A stretch of 25,363 bases of DNA from a virus, in IMG/VR virus record IMGVR_UViG_3300009159_000287, positions 1-25,363 of that record. One strand, given 5' to 3'. Every line of letters begins with the position of its first letter. Positions within the stretch are counted from its first letter, which is position 1. Position numbers and translations under genes: made by a program. Positions 6,811 to 15,900 of this stretch are shown here, piece after piece. Under the pieces are notes generated by a model that ran no database searches, was not told the origin of the DNA, and saw only the letters and a program-made list of their open reading frames with translations.

Positions 6811-8874
6811 ATGGCAGACCGTTTAAGAGTTACCGAACTTGATTTTGATACAATCAAGTCGAATTTAAAGACCTTTTTAAATCAACAAACAGAGTTTACA
6901 GACTATGACTTTGAAGGGTCTGGCCTTTCTGTTTTGTTGGATATCTTGGCATACAACACCCACTATAATGCTTATTACCTTAACATGGTTGCAAATGAGT
7001 CATTTTTAGATACCGCTTTGTTGCGTGATTCTGCCGTTTCACACGCAAAGACTTTGGGTTACACACCATATTCAACTACTGCACCAACTGCAACTATTGA
7101 TTTTCAAGTTGCATCTGGTTCAACAACACCAGCAACATTAACTATTCCATCAGGATTTGCTTTCTTATCAAATCAAATTGATAATAAATCCTACAATTTT
7201 GTTGTTTTGGATGACACAACAGTTACCAAATCAAATACAAGTTATTATTTCGATAACCTTGAAATTCGTGAAGGTCAATTAATTACTTATAGCTTTGGAT
7301 ATAATGCAGCTTCAAATCCAAAACAAATTTTTACATTACCTGATGAAGGTATTGATACTAACACAATTAAAGTTGTAGTAACACCACAATCTGCCAATAC
7401 TGCAACTTCCACTTATAGCAAAGTTACTGATGTTTTGGATGTTTCTAATACATCTGAAGTTTATTTCTTACAAGAAAGTCGCAACGGAAAATATGAAATT
7501 TATTTTGGTAACGATGATGTAGGTAAATCTTTGCCTGATGGTGCAACCGTATCTGTAAGATATTTGGTTACCAATGGTACTGCGGCCAATAAAGCAAATA
7601 ATTTTATTGCAACTGCTACACTAACAGATTCTTTAAGTGTTTCTCAAACAAATTTTACAATTACTCCAATCATTTCTGCTTCTGGTGGTTCAGACCGTGA
7701 ATCTGTTGATAATATTAAATTCTCAGCACAAGCACAATATGCCACACAGAATCGTTTGGTTACAGTAAAAGATTATGAATCATATATTAAAAATCATTAC
7801 CCAAGTGTCGATTCAATTTCTGTTTGGGGTGGAGAAGATGAGATTCCTAAAGTTTATGGTAAAGTATATGTAGCTTTAAAACCAAAAGCAAATTATTATA
7901 TTTCTGAAACAGAGAAAGCTAGAATTGTATCGGAAATTATTAATCCAAAATCTATTATTTCGGTACAAACTGAAATTCGTGATGCCGAATATTTGTATTT
8001 GTTGTTGGAAAATGATGTCCAATATGACCCAAGAAAAACAACATCTACTGAAACTGCATTAAAACAATCTATTAAACAAGCAATATTAAATTATAATACC
8101 ACTTATTTAAATAAATTTGGAACAATATATGTTGCTTCTGATGTTGAGGCTGACATTAATCAAGTAAATCCTAATGCTGTTGTTGGTGTAAGAACAACAA
8201 CAAGAGTTCAAAAAAGATTTCAACCACAATTAGATAAATCAGTAAGTTATGAAATTAAATTTAATGTTCCTTTGCATCGTGGTACAATTACCAATAAATT
8301 AACATCAACACAATTTGCAGTATATGATTTAACAGGAACATTAAGAACGGCGTTGTTTGAAGAAACACCACAATCTTATACAGGCGTTTCGGAAATTCAA
8401 ATTACAAATCCTGGTTCAAGCTACACAACAACTCCAACAGTAACAATTAATGGTGATGGAACTGGTGCAACTGCTGAAGCTGTAATTGTTAATGGAAGAA
8501 TTCAAACAATTAATATCACAAATCGTGGTACAGATTATACTCGTGCTACTGTTTCAATTACAGGCGGTAGTGGTTACGGCGCAGAAGCTGTAGCTGTTAT
8601 TGATGGTAGAACAGGCACACTTAGAACAATTTACTACGATACATTAGCACAAAGACAGATTATTAATTCAAATGCTGGAACAATTGACTACAATAATGGT
8701 ATTGTTACTATTAATAATATTCGTTTTATAAGAATTGATTCGAATGATGAATTAATTCGCCTATCAATTGAGATTGAAAAAGGTTATCTTCAATCGACAA
8801 GAGATACAATTCTTACTATTGATGTGGATGATCCAACTGCCATATCAACAACATTAGAAAAAATTAGCAAATAA
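6811..8874 (+). CDS. 6: Baseplate wedge protein gp6
   Basis: This 687-residue protein forms the inner wedge ring, by analogy with T4 gp6 (660 residues) and baseplate protein J. The N-terminus carries the recognised motif: LRVTELDFDTIKSNLKTFL, then FTDYDFEGSGLSVLLDILAYNTHYNAYYLNMVANESFLDTA (about 5-70). The segment around 170-310 contains SRNGKYEIYFGNDDVGKSLPDG and SGGSDRESVDNIKFSA, typical of gp6/J-like proteins. Residues of about 525-605 hold an inserted double copy of a short beta module (NPGSSYTTTPTVTINGDG, then a second copy with GTDYTRATVSITGGSG). That stretch is not part of the T4 gp6 core and also occurs in the next genes. The gene overlaps the next by one base (TAATG). Confidence 0.92.
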   Translation: MADRLRVTELDFDTIKSNLKTFLNQQTEFTDYDFEGSGLSVLLDILAYNTHYNAYYLNMVANESFLDTALLRDSAVSHAKTLGYTPYSTTAPTATIDFQVASGSTTPATLTIPSGFAFLSNQIDNKSYNFVVLDDTTVTKSNTSYYFDNLEIREGQLITYSFGYNAASNPKQIFTLPDEGIDTNTIKVVVTPQSANTATSTYSKVTDVLDVSNTSEVYFLQESRNGKYEIYFGNDDVGKSLPDGATVSVRYLVTNGTAANKANNFIATATLTDSLSVSQTNFTITPIISASGGSDRESVDNIKFSAQAQYATQNRLVTVKDYESYIKNHYPSVDSISVWGGEDEIPKVYGKVYVALKPKANYYISETEKARIVSEIINPKSIISVQTEIRDAEYLYLLLENDVQYDPRKTTSTETALKQSIKQAILNYNTTYLNKFGTIYVASDVEADINQVNPNAVVGVRTTTRVQKRFQPQLDKSVSYEIKFNVPLHRGTITNKLTSTQFAVYDLTGTLRTALFEETPQSYTGVSEIQITNPGSSYTTTPTVTINGDGTGATAEAVIVNGRIQTINITNRGTDYTRATVSITGGSGYGAEAVAVIDGRTGTLRTIYYDTLAQRQIINSNAGTIDYNNGIVTINNIRFIRIDSNDELIRLSIEIEKGYLQSTRDTILTIDVDDPTAISTTLEKISK
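8398..8617 (+). repeat. Two tandem beta modules (GxGY-type) inside gp6
   Basis: Two adjacent copies of a roughly 36-residue unit with the pattern I-x-N-x-G-x-x-Y, then strand, then V-x-I-x-G-x-G-x-G-A-x-A-x-A. They lie near residues 526-602 of gp6. The copies are diverged in DNA but clear in protein. Confidence 0.6.
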
Positions 8875-11372
8875 TGTCCAATCAAAAGACCTCCTTACTG
8901 ATTAATCGTCAGGTACCGGAGTTTGTTCGGGAAGAATATCCTAATTTTATTGCTTTTTTGGAAGCATATTATGAATTTTTGGAAACAAAACAAACCGGCA
9001 AAAATAATGATTTAACATCGCAAGCTAAAGATTTGCGGTATGTTTCTGATGTTGATTCATCTATTGTTCAATTTGAAGATAACTTTTTTAATACTTACGC
9101 TTCTTTAGTTCCAAAAACAGTTGCTGTTGATAAAGCTTTATTAATTAAAAATTTATTGCCTTTGTATCTTGCTAAAGGTAATGAAAAATCATTTAAACTT
9201 CTATTCAGACTTCTTTTCAATGAAGATGTGGAAGTTATTCAACCCAAATCAAGTGTTCTTAAAGCTTCAGATGGTAAGTGGTTAATTGAAAAAGCCTTTC
9301 GTATTTCACAAGATGTTTACAGCACCTATACAGGCAACGGTACAACAACTATATTCAAACTAGCACAAGTTGTTGATTCTACTGAAATTGTTGTTTATGT
9401 GGATGATGTTATTCAGACAACTAATTTTAGAATTCGTAAAGAAAGCCGCAAACTTGTATTCAATACTGCACCAAGTAGTAATGCTAAAATAAGAATTCTT
9501 TATAATAATTTTAATTATGAACTATTAAACAATAGAAAAGTTGTTGGTACAACATCTAATGCATATGCTATTGTTGAAAGAACTGGCCAAAAAACGGTTA
9601 ATGGTGTTGGTTCATTTGAATTATATGTAAATACAAAAACTTTGGTTGGTCAATTTGCCGATGGTGAAGTTGGAACATTAACTATTATTGATCCTGATGA
9701 TTCCACATTAATTTATATTGAAGTTTTAGGATTATCAATTTTAAGAACTATTAATGTTATTGATGGTGGCGCAAGTTATAATGTTGGTGACCCCGTAGTT
9801 ATTACTGGTGGTAATGCTGTTAAACAAGCTGAAGCATTGGTTTCAGAAGTATTCTCTGGTTACATTAATCAAATTCGTGTTCTTGCTGGTGGTTCAGGTT
9901 TTAAAATTGGTTCAAATGTAAACTTGGTTGGTACAACTGCAAATGCTTCATTAGTTTTGGCAATTGACGGAGTTGATACTTCAGGTGCCAATGCAGCTAA
10001 TAGTTTTATTGTTAATACAGACAAAATTGGTGACTATACCACAAAAACAATTAGTGATGCAAACTATGGATTTCCAAGTGCTGTTACGGAAAATGTTGCA
10101 ACAAGATTAATTGACGCTTTTACATTTGCACCATTAACTGGTATTGGTCCAATTACCAATGTGGCAATTCTTTTTGCTAACGCAATTTTCTCTACTGTTC
10201 CAACTTTAGATGCTGATTCAGCACCTTACACGGCAAGTGGAGAAGTTGAGCACGTTTATTCAACAGGCTCTTTAGGTAGATTAACAATCAATAGTGGCGG
10301 AACAAACTATGCCATTGGTGACGAACTTGTATTTACATTAACTCAACCAATGTCGTTTGGTTTTGGTGCAGCTGCTGCTGTAACTAATGTATCTACAAGT
10401 GGTGCAATTACTAAAGTTCAATTACAACCACCAAGACTTACTGGCACAGTTAATGTTACTTCAACATTAAACACTCTTACTGGAACAGGCACATTATTTC
10501 AAAGAGAATTGGAGATTGGTGACCAGATTATGGTTAACAACCAAATCAGTTGGGTTAATGCTATTAGTTCTAATACTTCATTGACAACCAATGTAAATTT
10601 TGGTTATACTGAAACAAATAGAAAACTTGGTAAATTTGAATTGTTGCCAATTGGTGGTATCAATTATGCTTTTGATAAACTTCCTTCTGTAACAGTATCT
10701 TCTACATCTGGTGCAAATGCTAATATTGCAGTCCAAGGAATACTTGGTGATGGTGAAAATCTATTTGCAACGGCAGACAAAAATCCTGGTGAAATTTTAA
10801 AGATTCGTATTGTTGATGCTGGTCAAGGATATGAATATCCACCAGAAATTGATTTGACTGGAAGTGGTAATAGAGCTGCAAGAGCCAATGCTTCAGTTGA
10901 ACCTAGTTATGTTGAATTTCCTGGTCGTTGGACAACATCCGATTCTATTCTTTCTGCTTCAGAAAGGGTTATTCAAGGTCGTAATTTCTATATTGATTAT
11001 GCCTATGTTCTTTCTTCTAAAGTTGAATTTGGTAAATTTAAAGATGTCTTTAAAAACCTTATTCATCCAGCAGGTTTTGTGGAATATGCGGAGTTTAAAA
11101 TTGATGAGGTTGTGGCCGCAAACAATCTTTCCAGAAGTAGCATAACTATAAGCAATAGTGTTGCTGGTACTGTAAACACAAACGGCAGTATGTATGTGAT
11201 GGGAACAGGCACATTGTTTAATGTGGTTACTGGAATCATTACTGTTGGTTCACAGATTGCGGTTAACTCTGAAATTAGAACGGTTAATGCCATTTACAGT
11301 AATACCCTATTGACAGTTTCCACACCATTTACATATACATCAAATGTTCAAGATTTAATAATAGTGGCATAA
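8874..11372 (+). CDS. Large baseplate or wedge structural protein in the gp7 position
   Basis: This 832-residue protein is conserved at its N-terminus: LLINRQVPEFVREEYPNFIAFLEAYYEFLE (about 8-37), then KLLPLYLAKGNEKSFKLLFRLLF-like sequence near 100-120. I know this opening from T4-like cyanophages and pelagiphages, directly after gp6, annotated only as structural. T4 has gp7 (1032 residues) at this place, but I see no direct sequence match. The rest is a mosaic of small beta modules. About 150-212 is an NGTTTIFKL-type domain shared with a fibre gene at 20231. About 285-365, 466-510 and 590-680 hold GxGY-type modules like those in gp6. About 523-575 and 760-832 are two copies of a GTGTLF module. 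The C-terminal half near 680-760 holds a Tyr- and Phe-rich part (SKVEFGKFKDVFKNLIHPAG). It probably attaches to gp6 and gp8 and reaches outward. Confidence 0.65.
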   Translation: MSNQKTSLLINRQVPEFVREEYPNFIAFLEAYYEFLETKQTGKNNDLTSQAKDLRYVSDVDSSIVQFEDNFFNTYASLVPKTVAVDKALLIKNLLPLYLAKGNEKSFKLLFRLLFNEDVEVIQPKSSVLKASDGKWLIEKAFRISQDVYSTYTGNGTTTIFKLAQVVDSTEIVVYVDDVIQTTNFRIRKESRKLVFNTAPSSNAKIRILYNNFNYELLNNRKVVGTTSNAYAIVERTGQKTVNGVGSFELYVNTKTLVGQFADGEVGTLTIIDPDDSTLIYIEVLGLSILRTINVIDGGASYNVGDPVVITGGNAVKQAEALVSEVFSGYINQIRVLAGGSGFKIGSNVNLVGTTANASLVLAIDGVDTSGANAANSFIVNTDKIGDYTTKTISDANYGFPSAVTENVATRLIDAFTFAPLTGIGPITNVAILFANAIFSTVPTLDADSAPYTASGEVEHVYSTGSLGRLTINSGGTNYAIGDELVFTLTQPMSFGFGAAAAVTNVSTSGAITKVQLQPPRLTGTVNVTSTLNTLTGTGTLFQRELEIGDQIMVNNQISWVNAISSNTSLTTNVNFGYTETNRKLGKFELLPIGGINYAFDKLPSVTVSSTSGANANIAVQGILGDGENLFATADKNPGEILKIRIVDAGQGYEYPPEIDLTGSGNRAARANASVEPSYVEFPGRWTTSDSILSASERVIQGRNFYIDYAYVLSSKVEFGKFKDVFKNLIHPAGFVEYAEFKIDEVVAANNLSRSSITISNSVAGTVNTNGSMYVMGTGTLFNVVTGIITVGSQIAVNSEIRTVNAIYSNTLLTVSTPFTYTSNVQDLIIVA
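10477..11365 (+). repeat. Two copies of the GTGTLF beta module in the gp7-position protein
   Basis: The copies are at about 10477-10605 and 11201-11350. Both read GTGTLF, then a short segment, then G-[DS]-Q-I-x-V-N, then VNAI-x-SNT-x-LT, then F-x-YT. The DNA still shares the 14-base string GGAACAGGCACATT. This suggests an internal duplication whose copies have drifted. Confidence 0.6.
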
Positions 11373-11375
11373 ATA
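11368..11375 (+). promoter_or_regulatory. T4-like late promoter box (CATAAATA) upstream of gp8
   Basis: CATAAATA overlaps the stop codon of the preceding gene and lies 10 bases before the gp8 start. The predicted transcription start would leave only a few bases of leader, so its use as the gp8 promoter is uncertain. It may be a weak late promoter or chance. Confidence 0.35.
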
Positions 11376-11385
11376 AAGAATTAAT

Positions 11386-12936
11386 ATGGCAACTTTTTAT
11401 ACCTCAAAGAAACTCTCGTTCAATAACGCAGAACAATTCAAAGAATCGTTCTCAGAACCAGCTGCAACAGTTGGTTATGTTTTTATTGGAAACCATGTTC
11501 CTTATGCAAACGAATCGTCACCAAACTCCATCGTTGATTCTACATCCGATGAAAAGACAGTTTGGGACAATATGTTTGCAGCCAAAAAAGTTACTGGTAA
11601 CGATGTGGAATTGGTTGTTCCTAGGGTCAATTGGACAGGATCCACAAAATACAAACAATATGATGATTTAATTACAATAGATGATTTGACAACCGGCAAT
11701 ACAACATTGAATGTTAAACCAATGTATGTTATTACCACAGACCGAAATGTCTATAAGTGTTTGTCAAACAACGCTTCCGCTAATTCTACTGTTATGCCAA
11801 CTGGTGATTACACCACCGCAAACGGTACAATTAAAACTGCTGACGGTTACATTTGGAAGTATATGTATAATGTCAAACCTTCTAATAAGTTTTTGACAAC
11901 CGATTGGATGCCAGCACCAATTTCCACATCAAAATTAGATTACAATGTGAGTTCTGCTGATGTTGTAAATGGTGAATTAACCACTATTATTGTTACAAAT
12001 GGTGGAACTGGATATGCGGAACCTTCTATTTTATCTACTGCATTTGGTCCAGGCGTAACATCAATTAATTTGGCCAACACAACAAATGTGGCTGCAAATA
12101 TGTATGTTAGTGGAACAGGTATTGCAACATCCACTTTAGTTACCGCAGTTAATGCTATTAGCTCTACAATTACAATTTCTACTGCCACAACCGCAAACGG
12201 TGGCGGAACAGTAGCAAACAATTTAACATTTACAACAAGAGTTTATGTTAGTGGTGATGGTTCTGGTACAGAAGCTTCTGCAACAATTGCCAGTCGTGCC
12301 ATTTCAAAGATTACAGTAGATGTGACAGGATCAGGATATACATATGCAAATGCTATTGTATATGGTTCTGGAACGGGAGCAAATGTTCGTGTTGCTTTAC
12401 CTCCACAATACGGCCATGCATACAATCCCGCTAAAGAATTGAATGGCGGAAATGTAATGGTTGCTGATAAGATTGGATTGGTAGATTCAACAGAAGGTGG
12501 ACTTATTTCCACTAGCACAGCATTTAGACAATATGGCCTTCTACGGGACCCATATAAATATGGTGAAACATCACCAGTAACAAGTTCTAATGCAAATACT
12601 GTTATCTCACAAACAACCAATTTGACATTGGTCGCAGGTACTGATTTTACATTGAACGAATTTGTCTACCAAGGTAGTTCTGCAAACAATGCCTATTTTT
12701 ATGGTTTTGTTAATGCACAATCTTCAAACCAAGTTAGATTGACTAAAGTTAGAGGTCAAGCTGCGGTTGGTGGTATTTTGATTGGTGCCAGTTCTGGTGT
12801 AAACAGAACAATTGTTAAACAAAATTTACCAGAGTTCCAACCATATAGTGGCGATATCATGTATGCTGAAAATATACAAAAAGTTGAAAGAGCAGAAGGA
12901 CAAGCTGAAAATGTTAAGTTTGTTATTAGATTCTAA
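11386..12936 (+). CDS. 8: Baseplate wedge protein gp8, enlarged
   Basis: This 516-residue protein matches T4 gp8 (334 residues) at both ends. The N-terminal half has VGYVFIGNHVPYANESSPNS, then TVWDNMFAAKKV, VVPRVNW (compare VIPRRDW in T4), VYKCLSN and TADGYIWKYMYNVKPSNKF, followed by WMPAPIS. The C-terminal part has FRQYGLLRDPYKYG (T4: FRQISIITNPLE) and ends YSGDIMYAENIQKVERAEGQAENVKFVIRF (T4: SGEMIYMENR, then ILFTF). Between them, about residues 195-340 form an insertion with GxGY-type beta modules and a SGTGIATSTLV segment like the GTGTLF module. In T4, gp8 forms a dimer linking gp7, gp10 and gp6 in the wedge. The insert probably projects from the surface. The gene is followed 12 bases later by the DUF4815 gene. 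Confidence 0.85.
   Translation: MATFYTSKKLSFNNAEQFKESFSEPAATVGYVFIGNHVPYANESSPNSIVDSTSDEKTVWDNMFAAKKVTGNDVELVVPRVNWTGSTKYKQYDDLITIDDLTTGNTTLNVKPMYVITTDRNVYKCLSNNASANSTVMPTGDYTTANGTIKTADGYIWKYMYNVKPSNKFLTTDWMPAPISTSKLDYNVSSADVVNGELTTIIVTNGGTGYAEPSILSTAFGPGVTSINLANTTNVAANMYVSGTGIATSTLVTAVNAISSTITISTATTANGGGTVANNLTFTTRVYVSGDGSGTEASATIASRAISKITVDVTGSGYTYANAIVYGSGTGANVRVALPPQYGHAYNPAKELNGGNVMVADKIGLVDSTEGGLISTSTAFRQYGLLRDPYKYGETSPVTSSNANTVISQTTNLTLVAGTDFTLNEFVYQGSSANNAYFYGFVNAQSSNQVRLTKVRGQAAVGGILIGASSGVNRTIVKQNLPEFQPYSGDIMYAENIQKVERAEGQAENVKFVIRF
11965..12405 (+). repeat. Beta-module insertion within gp8
   Basis: Residues of about 195-340 have no counterpart in T4 gp8. They contain IIVTNGGTGYAEPSIL and ITVDVTGSGYTYANAIVYG, both GxGY modules, around a SGTGI-VNAISSTITIS module. 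The flanking sequences match T4 gp8, so this is best read as an insertion. Confidence 0.6.
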
Positions 12937-12940
12937 GGAA
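12935..12940 (+). promoter_or_regulatory. Ribosome-binding site of the DUF4815 gene (AAGGAA)
   Basis: AAGGAA lies eight bases before the ATG at 12949, just after the gp8 stop. It is stronger than the sites of most neighbours and supports the MSLNTNFNV start. Confidence 0.6.
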
Positions 12941-12948
12941 AATATTTA

Positions 12949-15900
12949 ATGTCGTTAAATACTAATTTTAATGTCAACCCATACTATGACGACTTCGATG
13001 AAGCTAAAAAGTTTCTTCGTCTATTGTTTAAGCCAGGTTATGCTGTTCAAGCTCGTGAGTTAACACAATTACAAACTCTTTTACAGAGCCAAATTAGTCG
13101 TTTTGGTAATAATGTTTTCAAAAATGGTTCTCTTGTAACTGGTGGTCAAACTTTTCTTCAAAATGCTACATACTTAAAATTAGATACCGATTATTCTGGT
13201 TTAGCTGTTTCTGTAACAAATTTTAATGGTAAAACAATTACTGATTCCACAGGAACAAAGCGTGGTGAAGTTGTTGTTGTTTATGATGCTGATTCTGGTA
13301 CAGGTGATCCAAAAACACTATTAGTCAAACAGATTTATGGTACTGCTTTTGCTTCTGGAGATAAAATTTCCACAGTTGAAACTGCGCCTGCATATGCTAA
13401 TGTTTCAACATCTGGTGTTGGAACAGGCCAAACATTTTCTGTAAATGATGGTGTATTCTATTACGATGGTTTCTTCATTAAGAACGATGCACAAACTATT
13501 GCCACATCAAAATATAATAACGCAACAGCTAATGCAAGAATTGGTTTTGAAGTTACTGAAGCTGTTGTAGAATATACACAAGACACTTCGTTGTTGGATC
13601 CTGCTCAAGATGCTTCAAACTTTCAAGCACCTGGTTCCGACCGCTACAAAATTTCATTAGTATTATCAACTCGTGCTTTAGATTCTACCGATGATACACA
13701 ATTTATTGAACTTGCTCGTGTTGAACAAGGCGCATTAACCTATTCTGTAAAATACCCATTGTATGCGGTATTAGAAGATACTCTTGCTCGTAGAACTTAC
13801 GATGAATCTGGTAACTACACAGTAAGACCATTTAAACTTTCATTAGACACAAGTGCTGCTAATACCGCAAAAGCCAATGTTGTATTGTCGCCAGGTAAAG
13901 CATATGTCTATGGTTACGAACACGAAACAATTGGACCAACAACAATTACATTTAATAAACCAAGAACAACAGATAATGTTTCTAATAAACGCATTTCTTC
14001 TGACTATGGTTATTATGTTTATTCAAATACACACTTTGGTACATTTCCAATTAATAGTTTAGCTACTATTGATTTGCATTGTGTATCAAATGGTTCAATT
14101 AATGTTTCATCTACAAACACAATTACTAATACAAAGATTGGTACTGCTCGTGTAAAAAGTATTGAATTTGAAGCAGCTTCAAACACATCAAACTCTGCTA
14201 CATATGAATATCGCACTTATTTGTTTGATGTTAATGTTTCTTCATTAACAGGTAATGTATTAACATCTAATACCACAACAATTACAATTGGCAATACTGG
14301 TGCTGGACAATATTATTCTACACAGAACAATGCATATACTGGTGCTAAACTTCGTATCATTGCTGGTCCTGGTGCTGGTGAAACTCCAAAATATATTACA
14401 AATTATAATGGCGCTACTGGTGTTATCACATTATCTCAACAATTTATTGCTACAACAAATACAACATCAACTTGGTCTATTGACTTTGAAGTTAATGATA
14501 TTAAATCATTAGCTGTTACAAGCGGAACAACTCGTGTTGCAGCTGCTGATATTGATGGTGCTTCTAAAGACCCAGCAACAACTTACGATGACACATTTAT
14601 TTCAGATACTAAGTTAGAGCCACTATTATTGCCACTTGGTCAAAATTATGTTGCTAGTGGAACTATTGGTAATTTGTCTTTCTCATATAAGAGAATGTAT
14701 GAAGCACAAGCTTTTTCATCTTCAATATCACCTACACTTTCAGTAGGTACTGGTGAAGCCATTTCTGCTGCTGTAAGCACTTCAAGTAAAAACGAAAAAT
14801 ATACAGTTGTTGTAACAGCTTCTGGTACTTCGCCATATACTGTTGGTCAAATTATTCCTTCTAATCTATTTACAGTAGATACAGGCACTCGTAAAATTAC
14901 TGTTACTTCTGGTAACAATATGACTGCTAATATTGTTGCAACGATTGATTCTTCAAATCCATCAGCAAAAACAAAAACTTTTGCAACTGCAAATGCAACC
15001 GTTCAAACAAGTGGCGGCACAGCGTTGTTTGCTAATAACGGCGTAATTCTTTATGCTTCACAAGGCCAAACTCACATTATGGCCAATACTGTTGTTAAAA
15101 CACCTGCAACTGCACAATCATTATTTGTGTCTGATGTTGTAGCCGTTTCTTCAGTATTAGATTTTAATGGCAATCAAATTACAGTTGCTAATGCTGCTAT
15201 TGCAACAGATATTACTTCACGCTATACATTAGATAATGGTCAAAGAGATTCTTATTATGACCATGCTTCTATTAGTTTGAAAGCTGGTGTAGCAACTCCT
15301 GTTGGACCCCTAGTCGTTAAATATAACCGATTCAGTTCGTCTGGTGCTGGTTTCTTTGATGTTGATTCTTATAGTGGGTATGATTATGGTTCTATTCCTA
15401 CATATTCATCTGTTGGTGCAGGCAACAATTACCAACTTTCGGATTGCCTTGATTTTAGGCCTGTCCGAGCAACGCCAACAAGCACAACAACAGCAAACAC
15501 CGTCACATTCGATGTTGATTCAACCACGACTGGTCCTAAGATTCCTGAGAATGGTTCCGACATCATTCTAAACTATCAATACTACTTACCAAGAATTGAC
15601 AAGGTAGTATTAAACAAAGACAGAACATTTGAGGTAGTTCAAGGCATTCCTTCCCTAACTCCTGTTGAACCAAAAGACAAAGATGGGGCAATGACTTTGT
15701 ATACCTTGCGTGAACCTGCGTATGTTGCCAATACATCTTTAATTAGAGTTGAATACAAAGACAATCGCCGTTATACAATGCGTGATATTGGTGCAATCGA
15801 CAAGCGTGTTGAAAACTTAGAATATTATACATCATTGTCATTGCTAGAACAATCTGCTGTTAACAAACAAGATTTAACAATACTTGATAGCACAAATTTA

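Noticed and set aside
11940-12620. Hydrophobic open frames on the minus strand opposite gp8, looking like membrane proteins
   Set aside because: These are shadows of Asn-, Thr- and Ala-rich codons on the sense strand, which read as Val, Ile and Ser or Gly in reverse. The real gp8 frame has family matches.
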